Source of the DNA: Lytechinus variegatus
Lineage: Eukaryota > Echinodermata > Echinoidea > Temnopleuroida > Toxopneustidae
DNA length: 64,000 nt
Direction of reading: 5' to 3'
Assembly (NCBI RefSeq): GCF_018143015.1
Contig: NC_054747.1
Coordinates: forward strand, 37,501,733-37,565,732
Shown here piece by piece: positions 23,351 to 33,960 of the stretch (position 1 is the first letter of the stretch; the number at the start of each line of letters is the position of its first letter). Under the pieces are notes generated by a model. The model was not told the DNA's origin and searched no databases. It saw only the letters and a program-made list of their open reading frames with translations. Position numbers and translations under genes: made by a program.

Positions 23351-24622
23351 CATCATATGAGGAGGCTTTCACAGGTGAGTTAAGAGCCAAGACTGCTTCA
23401 GGCTGTCAAGTGTGCATCTATCGAAGCAAAGATGGTTGACGCGTCAAGAAGACCGTCGCTAACGGAACCCACAAAGACAACAGGTGTGCGCGTATGTTTA
23501 TCATTGATTCAGAGAGTATCAAATGTCATGTATTCCTTTAAAGGGCTTTCGCACCTGTGGCCCATAACATAAAGCTTAGTAAGATTTTCATCATAGAACT
23601 TTTTGTTATTGATCGCATAGACAATTATTTTCAATCATTTAAAATCAAGTGTACAAGTAAGCACAATCCTTTGTGTTACGGCACCCTGCACGTTCTAACG
23701 AGCCATTGTATTACGTAATTATAATATTATTTAGGTAGCAGTTCTTCATATCAATGTTTAATTGTCAGAAATAAATGTAGGATTACATTAACATGCTTAA
23801 AAGATTGAGGTGTACTCAAGGGTTATAAATCAATAATGACTACAGGAATTGTTGAAATAATATATGCTTAATAGCTGCTAAATACAGTGATTAGCTGGAT
23901 CAATGAGGAAAATTTAGACATGTTTTAGATGTCAATTTCAATTTTTATCCACCCTTTCCTATTATTTGTGATCGTTTCTGTTATGTAATGAAAGCCTGCT
24001 GGGATTGTGACATACAAACTATCAGTCATTTAACTTGCTCTCATTTGAGAAAATTTTTGGTAGCTACATGTATTGTGCAGTAAATATTCAGTTCCATGTC
24101 TTAATCTAATAATACCCTCGATCAGAATTCGTATCCTCGTCGAAATAACATTCTATTATGAATCGGTTAAGATTCCAATGATATCTTATCGCGACCCAAA
24201 CGTTGATCAATGCCACAAATTCGTGGGCTGAGATACGATTGAGTTTGTACCAATTAAGGTAATGAAAATCTTTAAACTTTGATGTAGATCTAGATTACCA
24301 TTTTTGTCAAGTTCAACTAACTTCAAGTTTTGGCAACGTAATCGTCAGGACACAAGTTTGCTTGTACGGGACTATTCACTTCAGCGCTGCGGATCTGTTT
24401 GAACTCTGGGAAACATTATTTTGGTTAAGACTTCTCAATGCTTCTGTGTTATTTACTGTCTATCCTGTACTTTTTTTAATATTGGGTAGAGTTTTTTTTT
24501 GGGGGGGGGGGATTGTTGTAACACCTTATTATGCTTCATAGATGTAAGGCAGGAAAAGTGACAGTTTTCGGTGTCTAAAAGTGAACTTGAGTGAATGAGA
24601 AATTTAATTATCGGTCATCTGC
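23351..24622. other. 3' untranslated region and flank of PIH1D2
   Basis: No gene. The first AATAAA downstream of the stop is at 23,770-23,775. A run of G near 24,500-24,511 is low complexity. Sequence between 23,800 and 24,600 shows nothing recognisable. Confidence 0.5.
23770..23775 (+). terminator. Candidate PIH1D2 polyadenylation signal
   Basis: AATAAA about 420 bp after the stop codon; it is the first canonical hexamer on this strand after the coding region. No transcript evidence is available. Confidence 0.35.
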
Positions 24623-25069
24623 TCACCCGCGATGACGACCGACGATAAATTCCAATGCCAATATCGCATCATTGTCCTGATCGGCGTCGTCATCGAAGGG
24701 ATTGGATAATTGAGTGAAATCATGTGGACAAATGTCCTTTATCAATTGAGTCATCTGGAAGGGGGTCTTTGGTGGAGACCCACCTCCAGTTTTCCTTTTT
24801 TCTCTAGTGTAAAGGCCATACTCCTTTTTTGCAGTGACTCTGCATCTCTTCCATTGATCTTTCATTTGAGCCAAGCTCCACTTCTGTCCATACTTATTAA
24901 CAAATTGTTGATAAATCTTTTTCCATGCATTGATTTTCCTTGAATTTGTAATGTGATTTGTAGCCTTGTTGATTATGTGGATTCTATCTGCAATTAATTC
25001 AATCAAATAATTCTTGCAATTCTGCCAATTTGGTTTCCTGTCCCTCTTATTAATTCCTGTATCTTCCAT
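24623..25069 (-). CDS. MYB/SANT-like DNA-binding domain protein
   Basis: A 148-residue intact frame. Residues about 10-95 fit a MYB/SANT-like trihelix fold (KPNWQNCKNYLIELI, then NAWKKIYQQFVNKYG, then QMKDQWKRCRVTAKKEYG), with the aromatic/tryptophan spacing of the domain found in Harbinger MYB proteins and regulatory factors of the zeste/NAIF type. The C-terminus is acidic (NPFDDDADQDND). DNA binding is inferred from the fold only. No Harbinger nuclease lies next to it, so it could be a stray transposon gene or a small host gene. It sits left of the broken piggyBac transposase on the same strand. Confidence 0.55.
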   Translation of the reverse strand: MEDTGINKRDRKPNWQNCKNYLIELIADRIHIINKATNHITNSRKINAWKKIYQQFVNKYGQKWSLAQMKDQWKRCRVTAKKEYGLYTREKRKTGGGSPPKTPFQMTQLIKDICPHDFTQLSNPFDDDADQDNDAILALEFIVGRHRG

Positions 25070-25396
25070 GATTATTAATTAAAGTTTGCACTGAGCATGC
25101 ACAGAAATCATCCTGTAACTGAGCATGGAAATAAGAGGGTCGTTTTGCATGTGTGACACAGAAAATTGCCGGTAAGCCAGGGTGAGGCTTCCAAAGGGCG
25201 GCCGGTCACGACAGGGTTAAATCTTACTAAATCACTCAGTGAGTAAACTCACCAGTTAATTTCTACTTTGATGGTCAGGATGCTGGAGTATGACAGAAGT
25301 CTTGATGGGAGAAAAGAGGGTTTTTCTCCAGGCTGTGGCAGAACTGTGTGGAAGTTGACGGTCAATGCAGGAAGATGCACCAATCAAAAAAAAAAA

Positions 25397-25449
25397 TTAA
25401 ACCATGGACTAATTAATTAGCGTGGGCTAAATTTTAGTCCATGGTTTAA
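25397..25449. repeat. Short perfect hairpin ending in TTAA
   Basis: TTAAACCATGGACTAA and its complement face each other across about 20 bp. TTAA ends and position just beyond the transposase C-terminus suggest it is one end of the piggyBac element or a tiny MITE. Confidence 0.5.
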
Positions 25450-26594
25450 ACATCGGTTTATTCACCAACGGTGAAAAGATCCTTTTCCACCACTTCAAGC
25501 TTCTGTGGATCAGTTGGATCCGCTTTGTCAACACCACCCATGTGCTTATTGTAAGTCGAGATGGCTGTGGGGCGGGAGATCTCATGATGACCGTCTGCAT
25601 CTTGACGCGACTTGATCCGTTTGACAGCCTCCTCAGGACCGTCAAGAGTTGTTAACCGTTTTTTTGGTCCATGCAAACAACACGCATCTGGCCTTTCTTC
25701 TTGTAGTATTTTGGACAGCCTCCCTTCTTCATTTTATGTACTTTGGGATTTGCACCCGTGGGAAGTCCCTTCGCCAACGGCCTTGCAGTGCCACAATATC
25801 CAAATCCATTCTCAGTCAGCTTTTGAAATAATGCAGGGGTGTAAAAATTGTCACAAAAGAGCCAGTATCCCTTCCCCTCCAATCCCTCAACAAGGGAGAG
25901 TACAACTTTTCCTCTAGCACATATCGACGATTCAGGAGGGTGGCTGTTTGGTCCATCATGGTCTCCAGCATTCACTACTTGAAGTGCTTCTTCATGTCCA
26001 GTATACACTTCCCAGTTCCATGTATAACCTGAGTCACTTTCGCACAGCGCCCATGCCTTTATTCCCCATTTGATTGGTTTCTTCGGCATGTACTGCGCGA
26101 TGCCAAGACATCCTTTGAACTTGATCATGCTTCCATCAGGTGAGATCATCTTCTTAGGAAAGTAGAGGTAGTGGAACGTGGGGGTGAGAAGAGAAAGAAA
26201 AGATTCCAGTTTATGTAGACGGTTGTTTTGGTTGGGTGCGGTGTTATCAGACAGATGTAGAAAGGGACGGAGTAAAGAATAACGATTCCTGGGCATGATG
26301 GCAGAGAAGAACGGATGATGAATCATTTCCATTGTTGACCAGTGCAGATGGTAGCGTGGGCACCAGACAACTCCCATCAATAGTACAAGTCCAAGGAAGG
26401 CTTTCAGTTTTGGAACGGTCGTAAGATGATCATGCCAGGCACTTGCACGATCGGCATCCCAGCCTTCCATCACTTGCTCTGCGTATCTATTGGTCTCATT
26501 TGTCAGCAGCTCCCACACCTCTTGAGTGAACAAGAGGAAGAATACTTTCACAGGCGAAAGCTGAAAAAAATCTTCTGTTGGTCCCTGTGTTCCT
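25427..26594 (-). pseudogene. PiggyBac transposase, PGBD-like, frameshifted and 3'-truncated
   Basis: From an acceptor-like CTATAG at about 26,595 the minus strand encodes the N-terminal piggyBac region (ETNRYA is matched by NETNRYAEQ). The catalytic aspartates follow: SPDGSMIKFKG, then FCDNFYTPALF, then MGGVDKAD. The usual E after the first D is G. The frame changes near 25,650-25,676 and again after GGVDKADP; the expected continuation SLKWWKRIFSPL is in a third piece near 25,480-25,510, after which the protein ends early. The cysteine-rich C-terminal domain is missing. A plain DNA transposon gene, dead in this copy. Confidence 0.88.
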
Positions 26595-26681
26595 ATAGAA
26601 AAAATAAGAAAATAAAAAAATAAATATCTCCTAGAAATATGCATAGAGGTTTTGAAGAGAAAAAAATATGGCAAAATTGAC

Positions 26682-26906
26682 TCAAAATGTTTTAACATAC
26701 ATGTAATAGGATGTAGCGATGGTGACCTTTGTCGCAACTTGGATCTTTTCATCTGGACATGCTGGTAAATTAAGAGTTAAAAATTTATTTTTATTGACAA
26801 TTTTGGCATTTCTTCTCTCTTTCTCCTCTTCAATCTTCTTTATTTCCTCCTTCAGTCTCTTCCCCCTCTCCTCTACCTTCTTCTGTTTCTCTGCCTCCTC
26901 TGCCAA
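26682..26906 (-). other. Charged coiled-coil frame
   Basis: The first half (EEIKKIEEEKERRNAK-like) is a strong coiled-coil candidate. The second half is ordinary. It lies upstream of the piggyBac exon on the same strand and could be an upstream exon of the same transcript, but splicing is not demonstrated. Confidence 0.3.
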
Positions 26907-27600
26907 ATATCGTCACTATTCCCAAAAGGTGACGAATAATTTTAAATTTGTATGCCAATTAATCTTGCTGAATTCACTGATTGAAACTAAGTATCATATG
27001 ATGATGTAATGTACTCACATAAGAATGCACAAATTGATAACAAACAATGAACAGGGGTTCAAGAGAGAGAGTGAGTGAGTTAATGATCAGTTTCAACTAT
27101 CCTACTCTAAAGAGCTTGCAGACGATTTGACAAACTCAAAACCCTCCCCTATTTATAGACTTTGGAGCCCCCTTCGATTTTGGCAATTTTTAGCTAATTA
27201 GCATTACGCCTGAAATTCCCTCTTTCCAACATAAGCAGTTCGCCGTGAGGTGCTATTGCAAGTCTTGTGCTTTAAAATTTCCTGTGCAAGCGCACGTTCT
27301 ATGCACGTTCAGCACTTGACATCCAAAATTCTGCCGGTCATCGGCTCGGAATTAATGAAAATAACATCCAAACATGAATGAACAAAATTCCAGCAATAAA
27401 TTAACGTTGTATTCAACTTCCAGAGAATTGACACAAAAGGTAAGATTCTAATTTCGACTTAGAGCTACTAAAACGCTCATAGAATTTATGAAAGACCATA
27501 CCGGTCCCATAATAGATTATCTTACTGGTTATCCTCTAATCGTCTCTCCTCTTCTATTTTCTTTTTTTCTAACAGCTTCTTTCCCTCTTCATCTAAACGT
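26907..27600. other. No supported gene
   Basis: AT-rich sequence with no recognisable coding or repeat signal apart from a polypyrimidine run starting near 27,540. Confidence 0.4.
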
Positions 27601-27623
27601 TTCTCCTCTTCTCTCTTCCTACT

Positions 27624-27920
27624 TTACTCTAGTTTCCTTCGCTCCTCCAGGATCTCCTCATCTAGCTCTGTCTCCATCCTGTTCTTCCTATCCCTCTTCC
27701 ATACTCTGTCTTCCTGGCTGTCCTCCCTCTTCCTCCTTTCTTCTTCCACTGCTTCCAACCGCCTCCGTTCCTCTTCTATCTTTTCTTCCAATTCTCTCTT
27801 CTGTCTTTGCTCCTCCCTTTCCTTATCAACTTCATTCCTACTCTTTTCCATATCCTTGGGCCTGGAACGATAAGTTCTTCGGGTGTCAACTTCTTTGAGA
27901 TGTTCCCTATGATTTTCCAC
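27624..27920 (-). pseudogene. Glutamate/arginine-rich coiled-coil fragment
   Basis: A 98-residue frame of heptad-like charged sequence (EEERRRLEAVEEERRKRE). Its N-terminal segment (HREHLKEVDTRRTYRSRPKD) is repeated almost exactly at 30,615-30,720. It follows the gag-like relic on the same strand and may belong to it. No catalytic motif. Whether it is translated is unknown. Confidence 0.35.
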
Positions 27921-27959
27921 ATAGTGCGTTCTCCGTCTGAAGAAAAGACTCCATCATCA

Positions 27960-28432
27960 ACGCAGCTGTAATCGCCTCTTCAAGCGTCCTTGGATGAGCT
28001 CGAAAAATAGCGGCCCTGATTTCGCCATCGTCAATTGCTTCAGAAAAGTGTCCACGAGCCAGCCTCTCTCTTGCATCATTCTTCAGCTCTGGGTACGCCA
28101 GGCAAGTGGAATAGTGGAATATATGGAATATTATTCAAGACCTTCAGTGCAGCGCCTTGCAGCCTCGACATCATCCCCATGATTCGGTCTTCTGCAGGCG
28201 TCAAAGTGTCGGCGATAATCCGTCCATGGTACCTTCCCAGCAATGAAAACATGCTCCATGTATGCAGATCCTTGTGTCTCTCTTCTTGTTGCCTTTGACA
28301 CCAGTGACGCTGCACACTTTCGTTGCTTTGCTGATGCCAGAATGCTACCTCCCACAAGTTATTTGATTGATTAGAGACTTTCAATTTTAATTGAGAAATT
28401 TTCCACATTTTGCTCAGATGAAAATACAACAC
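27960..28432 (-). pseudogene. Gag-like retroelement relic
   Basis: Minus-strand pieces resemble the helical capsid-type region of retrotransposon Gag proteins: a W-x-x-Y-x-x-H-F segment (VPWTDYRRHFDAC) and later an ARGHFSEAI-type helix. The family cannot be named, no LTRs were found around it, and it is broken in several places, so it is an old fossil. Part of it is duplicated at 30,740-30,840. Confidence 0.4.
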
Positions 28433-30600
28433 AAACTGTTTTAGAAAAAGTGTAAGACCATATTTAATAGTTTAATTCAATCTAAATTAAAACATAAATT
28501 TCACAGCCTTATCACAAAATGAAGTTTTATCAAGTCAAAAATAATTCAAAATTAAATTGTCAAATAGAAAACATTTTGAAACTTTGTTTACATATTTTTT
28601 TGGCACTCAATGTTATTGAATTCTTGTATACATTTATTGTTCTACAAGACGAATATACCTCAGAAGCATAAAAGGAGATACTTACTTCAGGCAGATCATG
28701 GCTGTTGAAAAAGTGGCAAAAATATGATCAACGAACTCTCCAGAAACATGTGTTGCTCACATCGATCTCATTTATCATTATTGTCCAGTCTTGGTCATTT
28801 ATTTGAGCTTAATCAACGCTTCAGCTGAATGTAAATTTCTCTTAAAATGAGAATAATTGAATAATTAGTTGCAAATTTTTATAATCATTGATCTTCTCCA
28901 AAATGTGGTACCATCTCACTGTGCTAGAATCAACTTTGATACACGCAAAATATATTTAATGTTTAGTGCCGCCTGAAATAAAACTAAGCAGGGGTTATTC
29001 CCCCACCATCGTGAAAGTTGGGGCGATGAGAAAATTGCGTAATCTCGAACTTTGCTTGACCGCAAAGTGGGGGTTCAGTTTGCAGTATGAAGTTCGCGAG
29101 AACAATTTCGATGCATTGCATACTTTGAGTATCATCCACTGCACTCGTGTCCTGCTTTCCGAGCTCAAGCTTCAGAAAGTTTTTAAGATCGTACGATTAC
29201 TATGGAGATGTGTTATTCACGGACGGTGCCAACATCCCCATGCTCCCCCCCCCCCCACAGCCTCAGAGTCCGCAATCCCTGCAGTTCTCCTGGCCACCTG
29301 TAACTCCATCACGCACCGTATCATCACCGCCACCTGTCCCATCACCGCCACCTGTCCCTTCCTCACCTTCGCATCATGAAATGAAGATTTATTTAAATGT
29401 GTATTGTGTCTTTTGCAAGAACAATAAGGAGACATTAAGCTTCTACATTCGCCACTTCTTTACGAAACGAAGGAAAATTTTAGAAATTGAGCGAATTCTG
29501 TAATTAATTTTGGACCCCCTTACATGTTCTAAGCTGTTATTCGTAGATCCATATTTTCTCTGGATTAGAGGGCGCTTTATTCTCCTTGGTTTTAGACTTC
29601 AACTTGGTCTTTATCACCTCCAGTTCAGCTGCCTGTTGGGTAGCTTTGGTGCCACTTGTTGCTGCTTGGGCTTAGACGTTGTTGACGAGAGGTTTTTTAT
29701 TGGCGACCAATTTATCCATGATAGAGTTGATCTCCTTATTCATTGATTCAACTTGCTGTTTTGCCTGTTTTTTCCGCACATTAATACAATTAGAAAATAC
29801 CTGTATTTGTTACATCATATAGCGGAGGGGCTGGTAACTTAGGAATTGTACAAGCATACAATCAATATAACCTATGGGGAAGTTGTCCTACCTTGTCATT
29901 TCTCACTGCACTGTCGCCAGACACTGCACTCACTTGCATGCACGTGTGGTGATCATCATTGCTCAACGGAACCTTCACAGGCGGGTTGCTCCGTTACTGA
30001 TCTTGAGGGTGCCTATTGGTGCCCGGAACTGGTGGAATGACTGGTTCTGAATGGTCGTGGTGCTGGCAGCAGGCATGGTGCGAAGTCTGGTGTGGATGGT
30101 CATGACGCGGGCATGGTACGAAGACAGATGTGGGCGGTGCAGGGGCATCGATGAATCGTGGTGATGGAGGCGGGTTGTGTGAACGAAGACTGTCAGTAAT
30201 GCCGAATAAAATGATCATGACGAAATCCATAAATATCTCTAATCATCATGGGTTCAAGATTAGACTCGCATACTAGTAGTTTCTTTCTTAGCATTTACCG
30301 GAAACTTTTAACCTTGTCCCTTCTGTCTGAGAATACAGCTTAGTGAAAACAAGTCTGAAAGACCAACACCTAAGCAAGTTCTTATTTCACTGATTGGATA
30401 AAATCAGTAATCAGATATTGACATTTCATAGACTATTTACATATTAGAATTTATATTTTGTATTTAATAATTAGTCACATTGTATCCATAGAATTATCAG
30501 AATTTATAGTATTCTGAATTAATAAGCATTCTTAATAACTAAGGGAATAGCATGCTTGACACCTAAGTGATCTTAACATCCAAACACTCATGATGACTAT
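28433..30600. other. About 2.2 kb without a supported gene
   Basis: Contains a poly-C run (29,246-29,258), a short CCGCCACCTGTCCCATCA tandem (29,327-29,360) and proline/histidine-rich frames at 29,994-30,230 that look like low-complexity translation. No domain was recognised on either strand. Confidence 0.4.
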
Positions 30601-30614
30601 CTTTGTTTGATGTG

Positions 30615-30845
30615 ATCCTCTCCTACTCTTTTCCATATCCTTGGGCCTGGAACGATAAGTTCTTCGGGTGTCAACTTCTTTGAGATGTTCCCTATGATTT
30701 TCCACATAGTGCCTTTTCCGTCTGGAAAAAAAAGACTCTGTCGTCACACAGCTGCAATCGCCTCTTCAAGCATCCTTGGATGAGCTGCAAAAACGGCGGC
30801 CCTGATTTTGCCATTGTCAATTGCTTCGGAAACTTATTCAACCAG
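30615..30845 (-). repeat. Second copy of the segment at 27,840-28,055
   Basis: About 150 bp are nearly identical to 27,840-27,990 (TTGGGCCTGGAACGATAAGT and following), then diverge through a related stretch ending GTCAATTGCTTC. The duplication is direct and spans part of the gag-like relic. Confidence 0.7.
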
Positions 30846-31045
30846 AACTTCTTCTGGTTGACTACTAATTTGAATTTACCTGTGTGATATAATAAATCTT
30901 TGATTTTCATTCGAGTCCAAGTATTCTCAGGAATGTGCCTGTTCATCACTATATTGTCTAGTTTTAGCGGGTCTTTCTCTGGTGGCCAAAAGCAAAATGG
31001 AGCCCCATCTTTGTACTGAATCCATTCTTGTGGCACTACGGCCAC
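30846..31045 (-). pseudogene. Exon-like piece with EWIQYKDGAPFCFWPPE, copy 2
   Basis: Encodes VVEVAVVPQEWIQYKDG then FCFWPPEKDPLKL and a following ENTWTRMKI segment. It is a tandem duplicate of 31,102-31,383. The motif resembles the N-terminal part of uncharacterised animal proteins with a V-V-P-x-x-W...WPP pattern that often accompany transposons (recalled, not searched). Confidence 0.45.
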
Positions 31046-31101
31046 CTCTACAACCCCATTGTTATCAAATTCGGCAACACAGAACTTCTTCTGGTTGACT
31101 A

Positions 31102-31383
31102 CTAATTTGAATTTACCTGTGTGCTACAATAAATCTTTGATTTGATTTGAGTCCAAGTATTCTCAGGAATGTGCCCGTGCATCACAAGATTTTCTAGTTT
31201 GAGCGGATCTTGCTCTTGTGGCCAAGAGCAAAATGGAGCCCCATCTTGATATTGAATCCATTCATGTGGCACTACGGCCACCTCTACCACCCCATTATTA
31301 TCAGATTCGGCGATAGAATACTTCTTCTCTGATATGCTGGAGTCACTATCCATGACTTGACTATGAACTATTACAGTGTACAT
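31102..31383 (-). CDS. Exon-like piece with EWIQYQDGAPFCSWPQE, copy 1
   Basis: A 93-residue frame with a plausible start (MDSDSSISEKKYSIAESD) leading into VVEVAVVPHEWIQYQDGA and FCSWPQEQDPLKLENL. The match to copy 2 is preserved at protein level: most residues around the WPP core are kept while serine/phenylalanine and glutamine/lysine changes occur. This could be the first exon of a hypothetical gene, its partner being a later duplicate. Function unknown. Confidence 0.4.
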   Translation of the reverse strand: MYTVIVHSQVMDSDSSISEKKYSIAESDNNGVVEVAVVPHEWIQYQDGAPFCSWPQEQDPLKLENLVMHGHIPENTWTQIKSKIYCSTQVNSN

Positions 31384-31417
31384 GTATCAAGTTAAACATA
31401 AAAGAATAATGAGTTTG

Positions 31418-32001
31418 CTGATGTGGTTTACGGTACACCATGTGGAGTGTTATAGAAGCAGTGGATAGAAGAAGAGAGGAAGTGGATAGGCGAGAAAGTG
31501 GAGATTTTGAGAATAGAGTATTCTTTCTTGAGAATAGTCCTGAAAAGGACTGTAAACCAGAAGGAATGTTGAGTGAGAACAGCTTGAGTAGTAGAGCTGA
31601 TGAGGAGATGCTGGCTTGCGTCGGCGAGTAGAGATGATGAGTAGTAGAGAGACTCGACGTTTCGGACAGGTTGACTGTCCGTCTTCACTCCTGAAGACGG
31701 ACAGTCAACCTGTCCGAAACGTCGAGTCTCTCTACTACTCATCATCTCTACTCGCCGACGCAAGCCAGCATCTCCTCATCAGCTCTACTACTCAAGCTGT
31801 TCTCACTCAACATTCCTTCTGGTTTACAGTCCTTTTCAGGACTATTCTCAAGAAAGAATACTCTATTCTCAAAATCTCCACTTTCTCGCCTATCCACTTC
31901 CTCTCTTCTTCTATCCACTGCTTCTATAACACTCCACATGGTGTACCGTAAACCACATCAGCAATTGTACATGCCACCATGCAAACCTTCAAACAACATC
32001 T
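31418..32001 (-). mobile_element. Fold-back Penelope-like remnant, copy 2
   Basis: Same element as 22,105-22,676 but inverted, with the tail (CAATTGTACATGCCACCATG) at the right. It is flanked by a 14-bp target duplication GAATAATGAGTTTG (31,404-31,417 and 32,002-32,015). The arms are slightly longer than in copy 1 and meet at AGACGGACAG/CTGTCCGTCT, so copy 1 has a small central deletion. Confidence 0.6.
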
Positions 32002-32015
32002 GAATAATGAGTTTG

Positions 32016-33060
32016 ATGAATTGCCTAACTTGAGCTAATAAATTTGAATCTGACAATTTTGAAACAATCAAACAAGTGAATGACCACCCTTAGGTTGACA
32101 ATCAAAAATCAGTTCATTCAATCAACAACTTCAAAATACATGAGTAATCAAAATAAATGTATTCATGTGTGCTTTTTTTGTTTGCTTTGAAATGGACACA
32201 TAAAAATCGTTAAAGCAATTCGGTTTTTAGTTATTATGTCAATAAAGCGAATTACCTTTATCAGTGTTCATCACTGAAAATCATCAAATAGTGTTCTTGC
32301 TAGTTTGTACGATTTGGCACACTCTCTTGCACAGAAACATATACAACCATTTTAAGACCTACAGGATATTCAAAAAGTTATGCAAGTAGCTTGTGAGACC
32401 AATTCTGGAATGCACGAATGGAATGTACCCAAGATATGCTCCTGGCTTATAGTGTATCCTGACAAATCTATCGAGTCATTTCTTTCTTCCACATGATCAG
32501 TAAAATAATACTGGTCTAAATCATGTTCACCAACACTCCTCTCGGATAAATAATCATCAACCTTATGATCATAATCTTTACTTGAAGATGAAATGTCAAT
32601 ACGCTGGGAGTGTTGAAAGCCATCCGCTGGTCTGAATCATGCTCACCAATTTCACCCCCACTACTGGTTCTCTTATACCCCTTTCATAGTGAAGGCGAAG
32701 TGGAGTTACTCCGGAGTAACTCCGGGTTGAGTTTATCCGCTTGTACTGCGGACCGACTTTAAACCCCCTTTCATATTGGCAAGCACCGCAGCGGTGTATC
32801 CGCAGTCGTTGCCATGGTTTCAAAGCGAGTTCGCGTCATATGTGTGGCCGCAGTGGTACACGATTTTGCAGTCAACAACGACACGTCCGCGAGATGCAAG
32901 GAAAACGACTGAAATATAAGTTTATGGAGTTGTGGTTGGAAATAGATAAGTTCTGTAATTACGGTAGGTTTCAGATACTTATATCAGAGAATCTAACTAC
33001 AATCAACAAACGAACACAAAGTATGAATCAAAATGCGCTGGCGTTCATACACTCAAAATG
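32016..33060. other. No supported gene
   Basis: AT-rich until about 32,670, then a GC-richer stretch with GGAGTTACTCCGGAGTAACT (a short perfect hairpin near 32,702-32,725) and ACCGCAGCGGTGTATCCGC. This may be one end of a DNA transposon whose partner end I could not find. Confidence 0.35.
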
Positions 33061-33064
33061 TTGC

Positions 33065-33960
33065 ACGTGCCTCCTGCTGGGCCTGCCCTCGCAGTCGCAG
33101 AGGCTGATGGTGCCGGTTGCCAGTCGGTCAGGGCATTACTTAGGTTCGTAATGCCCTCCATCAGCCTCTGAAAGAGCTGAGATCTTGCCCGCCATAATGT
33201 TGACAACTCTGGTCACGCAGTTACTACAGCAGCCCGAACACATATTTTTTCAATTGAGGCCTCTGGGCCTGGCTGTGCTGCTTGAAGTTGAACCTCTCGA
33301 TCCAAATAACTGGTTGAATTCCCTGCGCAGAATGGCTTCTCCAGGGAACTCTACTGGTCGCTGCGCCTGTGGTGAAGGTCTATTAATGTTAACGTTGGGC
33401 CTTTTGCCTGAATCAGAACCTGAGCCTCCTGCTGGGGCTGCCCTCGCAGTCGCAGAGGCTGATGGTGCCGGTTGCCAGTGGGTCAGGGCATTACTTAGGT
33501 TCGTAATGCCCTCCATCAGCCTCTGAAAGAGCTGAGATATTGCCCGGCCATAATGTTGACAACTCTGGTCACGCAGTTACTACAGCAGCCCGAACACATA
33601 TTTTTTCAATTGAGGCCTCTGGGCCTGGCTCTGCTGCTTCGAGTTGAACCTCTCGATCCAAATAACTGGTTGAATTCCTGGCGGAGGCCGGCTTCTCCAG
33701 GGAGCTCTACTGGTTGCTGCAACGGGTCTATTAATGTTAACGTTGGGCCGCAGTCGCAGAGGCAGATGGTGCCAGTCGGCCAGGGCATCACTTAGGTTCG
33801 TAATGCCCTCCATCAGCCTCTGAAAGAGCTGAGATCTTGTAGTATCGTTCATTTGCCCGGCCATAATGTTGACCACTCTGGTCGCGCAGTTACTATGGCA
33901 GCCCGAACACGGACTACTGAAGGAATGTCGAGGTCTCCTGACAAGTACTAGTCGCATGGT
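33065..33960 (-). repeat. Three tandem copies of an exon-like unit, about 330-350 bp
   Basis: Starts near 33,065, 33,416 and 33,742, each containing TAATGCCCTCCATCAGCCTC and CCATAATGTTGAC. On the minus strand the units encode related peptides (TRVVNIMAGQMND, LFQRLMEGITNLS, then REFNQLFGSRG). The rightmost unit is the longest and begins MRLVLVRRPRHSFSS with a CSGCHSNC segment. Units 1 and 2 are about 95% identical, so the amplification is recent. I do not recognise the protein. Confidence 0.7.

Noticed and set aside
27488-27898. Serine/proline-rich plus-strand frame
   Set aside because: Antisense of the charged coiled-coil segment; typical polypyrimidine artefact.
32690-32900. GC-rich hairpin region as a MITE
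   Set aside because: Only one candidate end was found, with no matching inverted partner or target duplication.
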